Assembly: GCA_905235835.1 (NCBI GenBank)
Contig: CAJONQ010000035.1
Coordinates: forward strand, 1 to 36,625
Reading direction: 5' to 3'
Length of the DNA stretch: 36,625 bases
From: an uncultured Prevotella sp.
Lineage (GTDB): Bacteria > Bacteroidota > Bacteroidia > Bacteroidales > Bacteroidaceae
The notes under the pieces are model-generated. The model did not search any database. It saw nothing but the letters and a program-made list of their open reading frames with translations, and was not told the origin of the DNA. Numbering within the stretch: position 1 is the first letter of the stretch; every line of letters begins with the position of its first letter. A program made the translations under genes and the position numbers. Shown piece by piece: positions 17,191 to 24,911 of this stretch.

Positions 17191-17391
17191 GTACCCGATG
17201 AGACCTCATTCGGTTTTACGGGTAAGGACATCTGCACCTATATGGAAGCCTTTGCGGCTCTTGGCTACAAGCCAGAGCAGGTGACGAAGATTTACCAGAT
17301 GACTGGCGTTGCCCACGTTGTAAGCAACCTAAAGAGAAATTCAATAAGGCATAGGTTCATTTTGACTTTTAGAAATCACTGGGACAGGTGA
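17191..17391 (+). pseudogene. remnant of a small protein gene, or leader transcript
   Basis: An open frame without a proper start follows the promoter at 17128-17159. It reads DETSFGFTGKDICTYMEAF, then AALGYKPEQVTKIYQMTG, then VAHVVSNLKRNSIRHR, after which the frame runs into the long hairpin and stops. The composition looks like a folded protein of helices, not random sequence. The nearest ATG upstream (17198) is in a different frame and gives only 29 codons, and an in-frame TAA lies at 17188-17190. The only in-frame ATG (17242) would leave 49 residues. I do not recognise the parent family; it is most likely a degraded or transferred gene fragment. Confidence 0.45.
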
Positions 17392-17433
17392 TTAATCCTT
17401 CGAAGGAATCAAGAACCTTTCCCAGTGATTTCT
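17371..17433. other. long perfect stem-loop between the remnant and the C11 gene
   Basis: AGAAATCACTGGGA (17371-17384) pairs exactly with TCCCAGTGATTTCT (17420-17433). The 35-nt interior contains a second palindrome, CCTTCGAAGG. It ends about 10 nt before the -33 box of the C11 promoter and could terminate the upstream transcript or be a structured RNA. Confidence 0.55.
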
Positions 17434-17443
17434 TCGGGAAAAA

Positions 17444-17475
17444 CTTGTGTCATTCAGAATAATCATGTACCTTTG
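17444..17475 (+). promoter_or_regulatory. promoter of the C11 peptidase gene
   Basis: CTTG (17444-17447; 3 of 4 match), 20 nt, TACCTTTG (17468-17475, full match), giving a start near 17482 and a leader of about 30 nt to the ATG at 17514. Confidence 0.7.
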
Positions 17476-17513
17476 CACCCGCATTTATTTCAAATAGTTC
17501 AAATCAAAATAAA

Positions 17514-18893
17514 ATGGAAAAGATGAAATTATGGATGCTTGCCGCCATCCTGTTCTGCGGCACAACAGTTCTGCTGACCTCTTGTAGTAAAGACGATTCC
17601 TCATCAGACGACACGCCAAGTAATGTCGAGGCTGAGTATGGCATCATTCTCTATGGTAATGCAGGAGGAAGAATGGACAATATTATAGAGGACGGTTTCT
17701 ATAATAAAGTAGCACCGCTGTTGACCGACCCCTCTAAGGTACGCGTTGGGGTGTGCTACAAGTATGGTATAGATGATGGTGTCACGTTTAACGGTGAATA
17801 CGCCAATGGAGGAGATGTTGTCTTGTTTGAGTTGAACTCCAAGACCCCACTTTCCGACAATTCTCTGGGTAAGAATTATGGTGTTCAATGGCCTGAAATG
17901 GCTTTGTACGATGAAGCGACGCTGACCAATGTTATCGATCACTTCAAGCAAAATATGCCTGCCAAGAAGTACATCATGCTCATTTACGGACACGGTGGTG
18001 GCTGGGATAAATTAAATGACTATGTTCGTGAAATGCCAGAGTCCAATGCCAGCGCCAGTGCTTCCTTGAGAGGTGTGCTCTACGATGAGTGGACCGAATC
18101 ATTTATAGGTTCTGATGCACTCAGTATGTATGAATTACGTCGCGCTGTGGAAAAATCGCAGATTCCTCATTTTGAAGGCATTTTCTTTCATAACTGCTTT
18201 TCGGGAAATATGGAGTCTTTGGGTGACATGTACCCAGTTGCAGACTATACCATCAGTTGTATGCACTCACTGGGCAGCAACGGTGAGTCGATGGTCAGCC
18301 TGGTGAAGGAACTTCTCAAAGGCACTGACTTCAAGACCTCTGCCATCAATGCTTTCGAGGACTTCAAAAATGCAGCCAATGCATCACATGAGAATTGTAA
18401 TGGCGACTTCAATCTGCTCGACAACAAGGAGATTCCGAATCTGTTCCCCATCTGTAAACAACTGAGCAGCCGTCTGCAGGCCATCTATCCAGACAAGAAG
18501 ACAGTGATCAATAACGCAACTGAAAACGATATCTATGTGCCACATCCTGATTTCATTTTCGTCGACCTTCAGTATTATGCTGATAAGATGGCTGAAGTCA
18601 CAGGCGATACAGAGTTGAAGACCATTGCCACCAATCTTAGAAAACAGATGGATAAGACGATCCTGAAATCCCTCAACTTCCACAATTCTCCATATGCCAA
18701 GGGTATCAAACCCAATTTCACGCTCTCTGTTGTGGCTGTCGACAAAGACACCTACAAAGGTGAAGGCGGTCCTACCCACTCTTTCAAGACGGCTTATGAA
18801 TATACCAACTTCCACAAGCAGACCAAGTGGGGCGACTGGCTTAACATGGTGGAGAAAAAACCAACCAAGAACAACCCAGCGGGTGAGAAATAA
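17514..18893 (+). CDS. clostripain-family (C11) cysteine peptidase lipoprotein
   Basis: 459-residue lipoprotein: type II signal peptide MEKMKLWMLAAILFCGTTVLLTSC with lipidation at Cys24, then an Asp/Ser-rich spacer. The caspase-like C11 fold is shown by the His motif IYGHGGGWD (His160) and the Cys motif IFFHNCFSGN (Cys228). In well-known C11 enzymes the nucleophile usually sits in a D-A-C type motif; here it is H-N-C. Members of the family cleave after Arg/Lys and mature by self-cleavage; the sequence ends in Lys-rich EKKPTKNNPAGEK. Single-gene unit with its own promoter and a strong terminator. Likely anchored in the outer membrane, facing periplasm or surface. Confidence 0.88.
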   Translation: MEKMKLWMLAAILFCGTTVLLTSCSKDDSSSDDTPSNVEAEYGIILYGNAGGRMDNIIEDGFYNKVAPLLTDPSKVRVGVCYKYGIDDGVTFNGEYANGGDVVLFELNSKTPLSDNSLGKNYGVQWPEMALYDEATLTNVIDHFKQNMPAKKYIMLIYGHGGGWDKLNDYVREMPESNASASASLRGVLYDEWTESFIGSDALSMYELRRAVEKSQIPHFEGIFFHNCFSGNMESLGDMYPVADYTISCMHSLGSNGESMVSLVKELLKGTDFKTSAINAFEDFKNAANASHENCNGDFNLLDNKEIPNLFPICKQLSSRLQAIYPDKKTVINNATENDIYVPHPDFIFVDLQYYADKMAEVTGDTELKTIATNLRKQMDKTILKSLNFHNSPYAKGIKPNFTLSVVAVDKDTYKGEGGPTHSFKTAYEYTNFHKQTKWGDWLNMVEKKPTKNNPAGEK

Positions 18894-18933
18894 GAGAAGA
18901 ATGATTGATATACGACGAGCAAGAACAAATTTA

Positions 18934-18967
18934 ATCCTGATAACCTATAGTGGTTATCAGGATTTTT
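18934..18967 (+). terminator. intrinsic terminator of the C11 gene
   Basis: ATCCTGATAACC and GGTTATCAGGAT form a perfect 12-bp stem with a 6-nt loop, followed by TTTTG. It lies about 40 nt after the stop. Confidence 0.9.
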
Positions 18968-19064
18968 GTATTTTTGAGAAAAGAGCAAATGAACAAGGAA
19001 AGTTAGGGTTCTAAATAGAAACCCACTATTTCCCTACATGTATTTTTTTAAACCCTTGCCACCG

Positions 19065-19131
19065 TTGCCGCCTTGCAAAACTGTTTGAAAATCAATGGAT
19101 TGCTGGTGACAAGGAAGCGGCAAGGCGGCAA
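19065..19131. repeat. 12-bp inverted repeat of REP-like type
   Basis: TTGCCGCCTTGC (19065-19076) is the exact reverse complement of GCAAGGCGGCAA (19120-19131). Variants flank both arms (CTTGCCACCG on the left, ACAAGGAAGCGG on the right), so the element is wider than the exact arms. Confidence 0.6.
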
Positions 19132-19229
19132 GGAATGGGGATTTTTGCCCAAAAAGTGGGGGTGTTTTGCCTCAAAAAATAGATAAAAAACGGGTTCGTT
19201 ACCAGATGCATGATAATCTTTTGGGAGAG

Positions 19230-19279
19230 AGAAGGCACTCCGATCAAAGATAGAAGGCATCCCGATCAAAGATCGGAGT
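19230..19279. repeat. 22-bp tandem repeat with embedded hairpin
   Basis: AGAAGGCACTCCGATCAAAG + AT (19230-19251) is followed directly by AGAAGGCATCCCGATCAAAG + AT (19252-19273), 20 of 22 identical. The second copy continues into CGGAGT, which makes CCGATC-AAA-GATCGG (19262-19276) and a wider ACTCCGATC/GATCGGAGT inverted repeat. Confidence 0.65.
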
Positions 19280-19373
19280 CAAGGGGATACTTTATTCCAT
19301 GCCATGGAACAAGTTGGAACAAACAGGAAGGTGCCGGCTTCAAGGGGTAAAGGCTTGAAAAAATGCAAATAAA

Positions 19374-19474
19374 TTTGCTTTTCTGCTCACTTATTCGAAC
19401 TCTGACCTTACAGGTCGAAGGTACTTTCGTTCGAGAAAACTCAAAATTCTTTTGGTTTTCTGCTCACTTATTCG
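19374..19474 (+). repeat. duplicated promoter segment upstream of pyrB
   Basis: TTTTCTGCTCACTTATTCG occurs at 19379-19397 and again at 19456-19474. In both copies a TTTG -33 box precedes it with the same spacing, but only the second is followed by a working -7 box. The first has AACTCTGA instead. Between them lie small inverted repeats (GACCT/AGGTC, CGAA/TTCG). Confidence 0.75.
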
Positions 19475-19482
19475 TATCTTTG
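19451..19482 (+). promoter_or_regulatory. promoter of pyrBI
   Basis: TTTG (19451-19454), 20 nt, TATCTTTG (19475-19482), a perfect match. The predicted start near 19489 gives a leader of about 28 nt before the pyrB ATG at 19517, too short for a translated attenuator. Confidence 0.8.
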
Positions 19483-19516
19483 CCGGGATAAATCAAAACC
19501 TAAAGGAACACAATAT

Positions 19517-20464
19517 ATGGAAAAGCATGACTTTGTAACTATTGCTGACCTCACCCGTGAGAAGATTCTCTATATGATAGAGATGGCACAGGAGTTTGAG
19601 AAGCATCCTAACCGAGAGATATTGAAAGGACGGGTGGTCGCTACCCTCTTCTTCGAGCCCTCTACCCGTACCCGTCTGAGTTTCGAGACTGCCGCTAACC
19701 GTCTCGGTGCCCGTGTGATTGGCTTCGCCGACCCGAAGATTACCAGTGGTACGAAGGGAGAGACCCTGAAAGACACCATCTCGATGGTGGCAAACTATGC
19801 CGACGTTATTGTCATGCGCCATTTTATAGAAGGTGCGGCACAGTATGCGTCGGAGGTGACGGAGGTACCTATCGTCAACGCCGGTGACGGTGCTCACCAG
19901 CATCCGTCTCAGTGTATGCTCGACCTGTACAGCATCTACAAGACACAAGGAACGCTGGACAACCTCAATATCTATCTGGTTGGTGACTTGAAATACGGTC
20001 GTACCGTCCACTCCCTGATCATGGCGATGCGTCATTTCAACCCCACCTTCCATTTCGTAGCGCCTAAAGAGCTCGCCATGCCCAACGAGTATAAGTTGTA
20101 TTGCAAGGAGCATGGCATCAAGTTCCAGGAGCATACCGCCTTCAACGAGAAAGTGATTGCCGATGCCGACATCCTGTATATGACCCGTGTGCAGAAGGAG
20201 CGTTTCTCAGACCTGATGGAATACGAGCGGGTGAAGAACGTGTATATCCTGAATAATGACATGCTGCGTCTCGCCAAGCCTAACATGAAGATCCTGCACC
20301 CGCTGCCTCGTGTCAACGAGATCGCCTATGATGTGGACGACAACCCCCATGCTTATTATATCCAGCAGGCTGGCAACGGACTCTTTGCCCGTGAGGCGAT
20401 CTTCTGTGACGTACTCGGTATCAGCTTAGACGAAGTAAAGAACGATAAAACGATTATACAATGA
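19517..20464 (+). CDS. pyrB: aspartate carbamoyltransferase catalytic chain
   Basis: Condenses carbamoyl phosphate with aspartate, the committed step of pyrimidine synthesis. 315 residues. The carbamoyl-phosphate loop [14 protein letters not shown] (STRTR at 49-53), the active-site segment [19 protein letters not shown] and HPLPRVNEI identify the aspartate enzyme rather than an ornithine one. The last bases ATGA (20461-20464) are shared with the pyrI start, so the two chains are translationally coupled in the class B (catalytic plus regulatory chain) arrangement known from E. coli. Confidence 0.98.
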   Translation: MEKHDFVTIADLTREKILYMIEMAQEFEKHPNREILKGRVVATLFFEPSTRTRLSFETAANRLGARVIGFADPKITSGTKGETLKDTISMVANYADVIVMRHFIEGAAQYASEVTEVPIVNAGDGAHQHPSQCMLDLYSIYKTQGTLDNLNIYLVGDLKYGRTVHSLIMAMRHFNPTFHFVAPKELAMPNEYKLYCKEHGIKFQEHTAFNEKVIADADILYMTRVQKERFSDLMEYERVKNVYILNNDMLRLAKPNMKILHPLPRVNEIAYDVDDNPHAYYIQQAGNGLFAREAIFCDVLGISLDEVKNDKTIIQ

Positions 20465-20907
20465 ATAAGAACCAGATGCTCGTTGCCGCCATTGAGAACG
20501 GCACCGTAATAGACCACATCCCTTCCGAGAAGACCTATCAGGTGGCACAGTTGCTGAAACTTGACGAACTGGGAACACCAGTCACCATCGGTTATAACTT
20601 CCCTTCCAAGAAAGTGGGAAAGAAAGGCTTTATCAAGGTAGAGAACAAATGGTTTACCGACGAGGAGATCTCCCGTCTATCTGTTGTTGCCCCTAATGTG
20701 GTACTGAATATCATCCACGACTTCGAGGTGGTGGAGAAGAAACCGGTACGCACCCCTGACGAGATACGGGGCATCGTGAAATGCAACAATCCGAAGTGTA
20801 TCACGAATAACGAGCCTATGCTCACCCACTTCCATGTGACGGACGGCATCCTCACCTGTCACTATTGTGAGATGGAACAGGACATCAATAAAGTGGAACT
20901 CGTCTGA
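20461..20907 (+). CDS. pyrI: aspartate carbamoyltransferase regulatory chain
   Basis: 148-residue allosteric chain that binds CTP/ATP in its N-terminal domain and contacts PyrB through a C-terminal zinc domain. The four zinc ligands are present: Cys108, Cys113, Cys133 and Cys136 (CNNPKC and CHYC). The N-terminal half shows the usual [19 protein letters not shown]. Its start overlaps pyrB by 4 bp. The stop codon lies inside the stem-loop of the downstream terminator. Confidence 0.98.
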   Translation: MNKNQMLVAAIENGTVIDHIPSEKTYQVAQLLKLDELGTPVTIGYNFPSKKVGKKGFIKVENKWFTDEEISRLSVVAPNVVLNIIHDFEVVEKKPVRTPDEIRGIVKCNNPKCITNNEPMLTHFHVTDGILTCHYCEMEQDINKVELV

Positions 20908-20920
20908 GTTCCACTTTTTC
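20891..20920. terminator. bidirectional terminator between pyrI and the convergent operon
   Basis: AAGTGGAACTC (20891-20901) pairs perfectly with GAGTTCCACTT (20906-20916) around a 4-nt loop. The plus strand continues TTTCTTTT, the minus strand TATTG. It contains the end of pyrI and lies just past the stop of the minus-strand operon (20933). A nearly identical stem occurs at 32260-32285. Confidence 0.85.
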
Positions 20921-20932
20921 TTTTATCACTTA

Positions 20933-22588
20933 TCATCCTTGTCTCTGCAACAAGATGACCGTCGTGCCCTTGTCTTTAAAGGTAGGCATCGCCTCACCGA
21001 CATCAGAGCCCACGTAGGTAGGATCGACGATGGTGAACTTACGACCCTCCAGTGTCACATAGTCGCCGGGGATGTCCTCTGGGAAATTGACAGCCATGGC
21101 AAGATGACCGGGATAGTACACTAAGACGACATCCAGGTTGACGAGGTCACGCACCAGATGTGAGAGGAGTATCGAGCGGTCCTCACAGTCACAATAGGGG
21201 TAGAACAAGGTCTCCTCACCAAAGAAGGCACGGTCGAACCCCCAGACATCATCATCATAGGCATAAAGCAAGCACTCCTGATTGGGATTCTCCCGCTTGA
21301 TGTCAATCGAACCCTGCACCCACCAGTCTAACTGCTGTACCATCTCCACGGGTGACATCCCGTTCAGCTTATCCCTCATCTGGGGATACAGCTGCGACGT
21401 GATATTCTTATCCAACGGTGTGTTGGCATACATCGCCCATCGTGTCATGAAGTTATTGTCGGTATAGGACGACGGATAGGTATCAAAGAAATCGATGTAG
21501 TTCTTGTTGGACTTGATGGTAAAGCTGAAGTCAGGATTCTTGGGTGAGGTAATCGTGCGCTCGCTGACAGGGTTATAACTGAAGTCCTGAACGGCAGAGA
21601 TCTGCAATGACAACGGGCTCTCCTTGGGGAACTTCGCCTTGCAGACCGACATCTTGGAGTCGTCACCGATATCGTCGAGCAGGTAGTAGCACTCACCGTC
21701 CACATAGAAGAACGGCTTCTTGAAGATGCTATACTGGCTTGCCACGAGGATATAGAGCTTAGAGTTATCATGGGCGAAACGCATCTTATAGCCCGACTGG
21801 GAGTACAGGAAGCCCATCACCAATGTTCCCTCGTTGGTATGCTTGCCATAGAACTTATCCGTCAAGGCAAGGAGCATCTGATAGTATGCCCAGTCAGAGA
21901 ACTGGTGTTTCTTACGCTCCTGCAGGCAGTCGTAGAGCAGATTGTCATACTGCGCCTTGGTGAACTCCATGATGGCATCGGCAATGTCATCACCACTAAG
22001 TCCATTCAGACGGATGCGACAGTTATCACCAATGCGTACCTTACACTGTGTGCCAAAGACTTCAAACGCCATATAGTCGTTTGCCTTCTCAGGGACAGGA
22101 ACGACCTCCGCCAGCGGCTGTGGTTGCTTGGGGGCTGGAGCAGGAGCAGCGACAACCTGTTGTACGGCAAGGTTGGCATTGGTCTTCTCACGTTTCTTAC
22201 GCTTAGCCTCCTTCTTCGCCTCTTTCCTTGCCTGCTTCTCCGCTTCCTTCTGTGCCTTCTTGGCAGCCTCCTCTTTAGAGTCTTTCTTACCGATGCCGAA
22301 GAGCTTGCTGAACCACGAAGCGGTCTCCTCCTCGAATTCCGGGGTGACCATCGGCTCTACCTTCTCCTCTTTGGGGATATCTACTGGAGGCTCCGCACCG
22401 AACTCCTCCCATGCCTCACGAACAAACTGGGCATAATCGGCGAGGGCTTTCTTACGGAAGTCGGCATACTCCTTCTTCGCCTTGTTCTTGAAAGCCTCGA
22501 AGTCCTGACGGAAATTCTTGTTCTGGGCTTGAGAAGGCAAAGACAATGCCAACAGCAGCAGTTGGATAATAATAATCTTTCTTTTCAT
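20933..22588 (-). CDS. secreted transglutaminase-fold protein with charged coiled linker
   Basis: 551 residues. Signal peptide MKRKIIIIQLLLLALSLPSQAQ, then helical segments, a Lys/Glu/Ala-rich charged stretch (about 105-137, EEAAKKAQKEAEKQARKEAK type), a Pro-rich linker and a globular C-terminal half. The last 90 residues carry a transglutaminase-like triad in order: Cys468 in CDCEDRSILLSHLV, His495 in GHLAMAVNF and Asp522 in IVDPTY. Such domains in exported bacterial proteins are usually cysteine peptidases or amidases; the substrate is unknown. Last gene of the five-gene operon that begins at 26795 and 12 nt after the FecR-like gene. It is convergent with pyrI. Confidence 0.82.
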   Translation of the reverse strand: MKRKIIIIQLLLLALSLPSQAQNKNFRQDFEAFKNKAKKEYADFRKKALADYAQFVREAWEEFGAEPPVDIPKEEKVEPMVTPEFEEETASWFSKLFGIGKKDSKEEAAKKAQKEAEKQARKEAKKEAKRKKREKTNANLAVQQVVAAPAPAPKQPQPLAEVVPVPEKANDYMAFEVFGTQCKVRIGDNCRIRLNGLSGDDIADAIMEFTKAQYDNLLYDCLQERKKHQFSDWAYYQMLLALTDKFYGKHTNEGTLVMGFLYSQSGYKMRFAHDNSKLYILVASQYSIFKKPFFYVDGECYYLLDDIGDDSKMSVCKAKFPKESPLSLQISAVQDFSYNPVSERTITSPKNPDFSFTIKSNKNYIDFFDTYPSSYTDNNFMTRWAMYANTPLDKNITSQLYPQMRDKLNGMSPVEMVQQLDWWVQGSIDIKRENPNQECLLYAYDDDVWGFDRAFFGEETLFYPYCDCEDRSILLSHLVRDLVNLDVVLVYYPGHLAMAVNFPEDIPGDYVTLEGRKFTIVDPTYVGSDVGEAMPTFKDKGTTVILLQRQG

Positions 22589-22599
22589 ACTGGTTCGTT

Positions 22600-23091
22600 T
22601 TATTTTCGATTTTGTGTGGAATCAACAGGTTCTGACGGGATAGAGTCATTATCCTCCTTGACCATGGAGAGTGAGTCTACGGCGACATCACGGGTGACGG
22701 TAGCCGGGTCGCTATGGCGACGGCTCTTCACCTGCTTGTCCTTGCGGAGCTGTGCCACGACAGAGTTGACATAGTCTTCTGTCAGCGTCAGCACGGTATT
22801 GCGTTTATCCGTCAGGAAAGACGACAGCTTCGCCCTGCCAGGTGAATTGATGACATACTGCTTATCACTATGTTCGGCAAGCAAGGTCATAGAGCCACTG
22901 AACGACACGTTGATGGTGGCATCGGGAGTCAGCACGTCACCTTTCTCCACCTTACGCTTGCCATTAGGGGTGATTACCTCGATGCGCCCACTCACTTTGG
23001 AGACGACATAAGAGACGTTCTTATCCTTCGCCGATAATACCAGCGGCATGAGCAGCATGACCCACAGACAAATAATCTTCTTACAATTCAT
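22600..23091 (-). CDS. FecR-like periplasmic protein
   Basis: 163 residues. Signal peptide MNCKKIICLWVMLLMPLVLSA, then a beta-rich region (about 27-95: VSKVSGRIEVITPNGKRKVEKGDVL..., GSMTLLAEHSDKQYVINSPGRAKLSSFL) that resembles the FecR domain, in which a short barrel senses a signal in the periplasm. It is too short to be a classical anti-sigma factor: there is no cytoplasmic domain or inner-membrane anchor. The C-terminus is polar and low complexity (DPATVTRDVAVDSLSMVKEDNDS). It overlaps the CHASE2 gene by 4 bp, which points to coupled translation and a shared function. FecR assignment is by pattern only. Confidence 0.68.
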   Translation of the reverse strand: MNCKKIICLWVMLLMPLVLSAKDKNVSYVVSKVSGRIEVITPNGKRKVEKGDVLTPDATINVSFSGSMTLLAEHSDKQYVINSPGRAKLSSFLTDKRNTVLTLTEDYVNSVVAQLRKDKQVKSRRHSDPATVTRDVAVDSLSMVKEDNDSIPSEPVDSTQNRK

Positions 23092-24215
23092 GATTCTTTA
23101 TTCTTCTTAAACAAACGGATATCTTTGATGGAGTCGTACAGGTTCGTCGCCATATAGATAAGGGCTATCGCCGACATGGCGATGACCAGACTGATACTGT
23201 AGTTATACCGGCAGAACAGGAGGAAGGTAATCCATACGATGACCGACAACCAGCCGCAGACCAATAAGCCACGTACCAGTGAGGTGGACAGCAGCACATG
23301 CCCCAGTGTATTCTTCCTGCCTGTAAATTCCTTGTACTTCGACAGCAGGATGACAGAGAAGAAGACGACGAAGAACGACACGATGAACGTGACAGCTGTA
23401 GAGGCATGCTTGATCTCCGACTGCCGTAACATCGTCTCGGCAGCGTAGGCAAGCAGCTCGACACCGGCTATCTTACCCTGAGGAGTATAGTGCATGTCAC
23501 CCTCCTCCTTCATGGCACCTATCAGCACCAGATGGTCCTCTATCAAGTCACGGTTCTCAAAGATGGAGTCATAAGACACGACACGGTAATACTTCGGTGA
23601 GAAATTGATGTTCAGATCTTTGTCTGCCAACGCAATCACCTCCTGTCCCGCATAGATGTCAGCCACCCGCTTGATAAACGAGGGCTGCACTACGCCTCCC
23701 ACATCACGACCGATGCTCACACTGCGCTTCATACCGCCATAGAGCTGGCGGGGCATGTTCGTGAAGCCCTCGGTGACGGAGTCGCTGGGAGTAAAGAACG
23801 AGTGAACGGTCTCACCATCCATGCTGTCGATGATCTTGTAGGAGAACACATAGTTCTGAAGCTGCTTGACTGCCATGTCCAACAGCGTGTCTCCCTCCAG
23901 ATCCTCATCCTTATAGCCTTCAAACACCACATCGACACCGACTGCCTTGGGGTGAAGGGCATTCACCTCCATGAACAGGTCGGCGAAGTCACGGCGTTTC
24001 CGCAGCTCCGTCATGTCCACAATGGTCACGATGCGACTGGTGTCACGCTCTCCTGCCCCGTCCAGCAACTTATAATAGAAATCGGTGAACGAGTAGTCGT
24101 CGAGAATCTCGGCAATAGGATTGAAGACTTTCAGGTTGAAAGCCGCCAACGCATAGACTCCTACCAGACAGAAGGAGAGAACCGTCACAGCGAAGTATTT
24201 CCAGAGAGTGCCCAT
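23088..24215 (-). CDS. CHASE2-domain membrane sensor without output domain
   Basis: 375 residues: an N-terminal membrane anchor (about 7-28), a large periplasmic CHASE2 domain (about 36-265) and three C-terminal membrane helices (about 273-292, 311-334, 338-357), followed by a basic tail of only 18 residues. Typical CHASE2 segments are VTIVDMTE, AVGVDVVFEG and the closing LIGAMKEEGDMHYTPQGKIAGVELLAYA. In known proteins CHASE2 feeds a kinase, cyclase or phosphatase in the same chain; here none is present, so the signal must go to partners. The gene shares one base with the upstream LPP20-like gene (TAATG) and overlaps the FecR-like gene by 4 bp. Confidence 0.85.
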   Translation of the reverse strand: MGTLWKYFAVTVLSFCLVGVYALAAFNLKVFNPIAEILDDYSFTDFYYKLLDGAGERDTSRIVTIVDMTELRKRRDFADLFMEVNALHPKAVGVDVVFEGYKDEDLEGDTLLDMAVKQLQNYVFSYKIIDSMDGETVHSFFTPSDSVTEGFTNMPRQLYGGMKRSVSIGRDVGGVVQPSFIKRVADIYAGQEVIALADKDLNINFSPKYYRVVSYDSIFENRDLIEDHLVLIGAMKEEGDMHYTPQGKIAGVELLAYAAETMLRQSEIKHASTAVTFIVSFFVVFFSVILLSKYKEFTGRKNTLGHVLLSTSLVRGLLVCGWLSVIVWITFLLFCRYNYSISLVIAMSAIALIYMATNLYDSIKDIRLFKKNKES

Positions 24216-24877
24216 TAATCCTTACCCAGATAAGCCTTCAGTTCCTCGCTCAGCTCTTTGCCTTCTTTTTCCAATTCGGCACGGATGGCGTCTTTCGCAA
24301 TCTCCTGGATGGAAGATGCCTTGGTAACGACACGTACCATCACCTCCTTGTTCTTGTTCTTCAGCTCACGGGTAACAACCAGAGGAGTCTGCAGACGTCC
24401 CAACTTCTGGGAGAAGATGGTCTTATTCTCTGACATCGTCGTGGTGATAGAGGCAGCCTGATCACCAGCCAGCATCTTGTTAGCCACGAGGTTATCGATG
24501 ATACCTGTCGCCTCCGAGCTGATCTTACCGGCAAGATTCAGACGTGCCAGCTCTGTAGCCTGGATCTGAGCGGCGGCGAAGTTCTCTGCCGTCGAGCGTC
24601 CCTCACCGTCGAAATAGAGGGGATTCATATCTTCGTCATACTGTTCCATAAACATATACAGACGATTCACCTGCTTCTCCAGGGGCAGTCCACCGGGTGA
24701 TACTGTCCATCCCTCTTTCTTCAGTCGCTTGGCTTCCTTCTGAGCGTCCTTAGAGACATCTTCTTTCTTCAACGCGGACTTGTTCTCTTTCAGTTTAGTC
24801 TGAACTGAACTCTGAGCCATCGCACTCATAGAGAATGACAGTGCAACAACCATGACTAGAAATTTCATTGTTTTCAT
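24215..24877 (-). CDS. LPP20-like exported protein
   Basis: 220 residues with signal peptide MKTMKFLVMVVALSFSMSAMAQ, a charged helical stretch (KLKENKSALKKEDVSKDAQKEAKRLKKEGW), then an alpha/beta domain (GRSTAENFAAAQIQATELARLNLAGKISSEATGII...) that fits the LPP20 family pattern, in which a repeated Ala-rich helix precedes a strand. No lipobox is seen, so it should be soluble in the periplasm or weakly attached. Second gene of the five-gene operon, 34 nt after the first and with its stop overlapping the CHASE2 start. Function in the family is not known in detail. Confidence 0.7.
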   Translation of the reverse strand: MKTMKFLVMVVALSFSMSAMAQSSVQTKLKENKSALKKEDVSKDAQKEAKRLKKEGWTVSPGGLPLEKQVNRLYMFMEQYDEDMNPLYFDGEGRSTAENFAAAQIQATELARLNLAGKISSEATGIIDNLVANKMLAGDQAASITTTMSENKTIFSQKLGRLQTPLVVTRELKNKNKEVMVRVVTKASSIQEIAKDAIRAELEKEGKELSEELKAYLGKD

Positions 24878-24911
24878 CTTTTAATTGTTTTTGGGTTAAT
24901 GTATTTGCTAT

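Larger units (their letters stand above)
18968..19373. other. repeat-rich intergenic stretch without a gene
   Basis: No convincing coding frame on either strand between the C11 terminator and the pyrB promoter region. It holds a dispersed inverted repeat (19065-19131), a 22-bp tandem repeat (19230-19273) and short G-runs. The frames that are open here have neither a start context nor protein-like composition. Confidence 0.6.

Noticed and set aside
19230..19279. CRISPR array
   Set aside because: Only two directly adjacent copies of 22 bp without spacers; no cas genes in the window.
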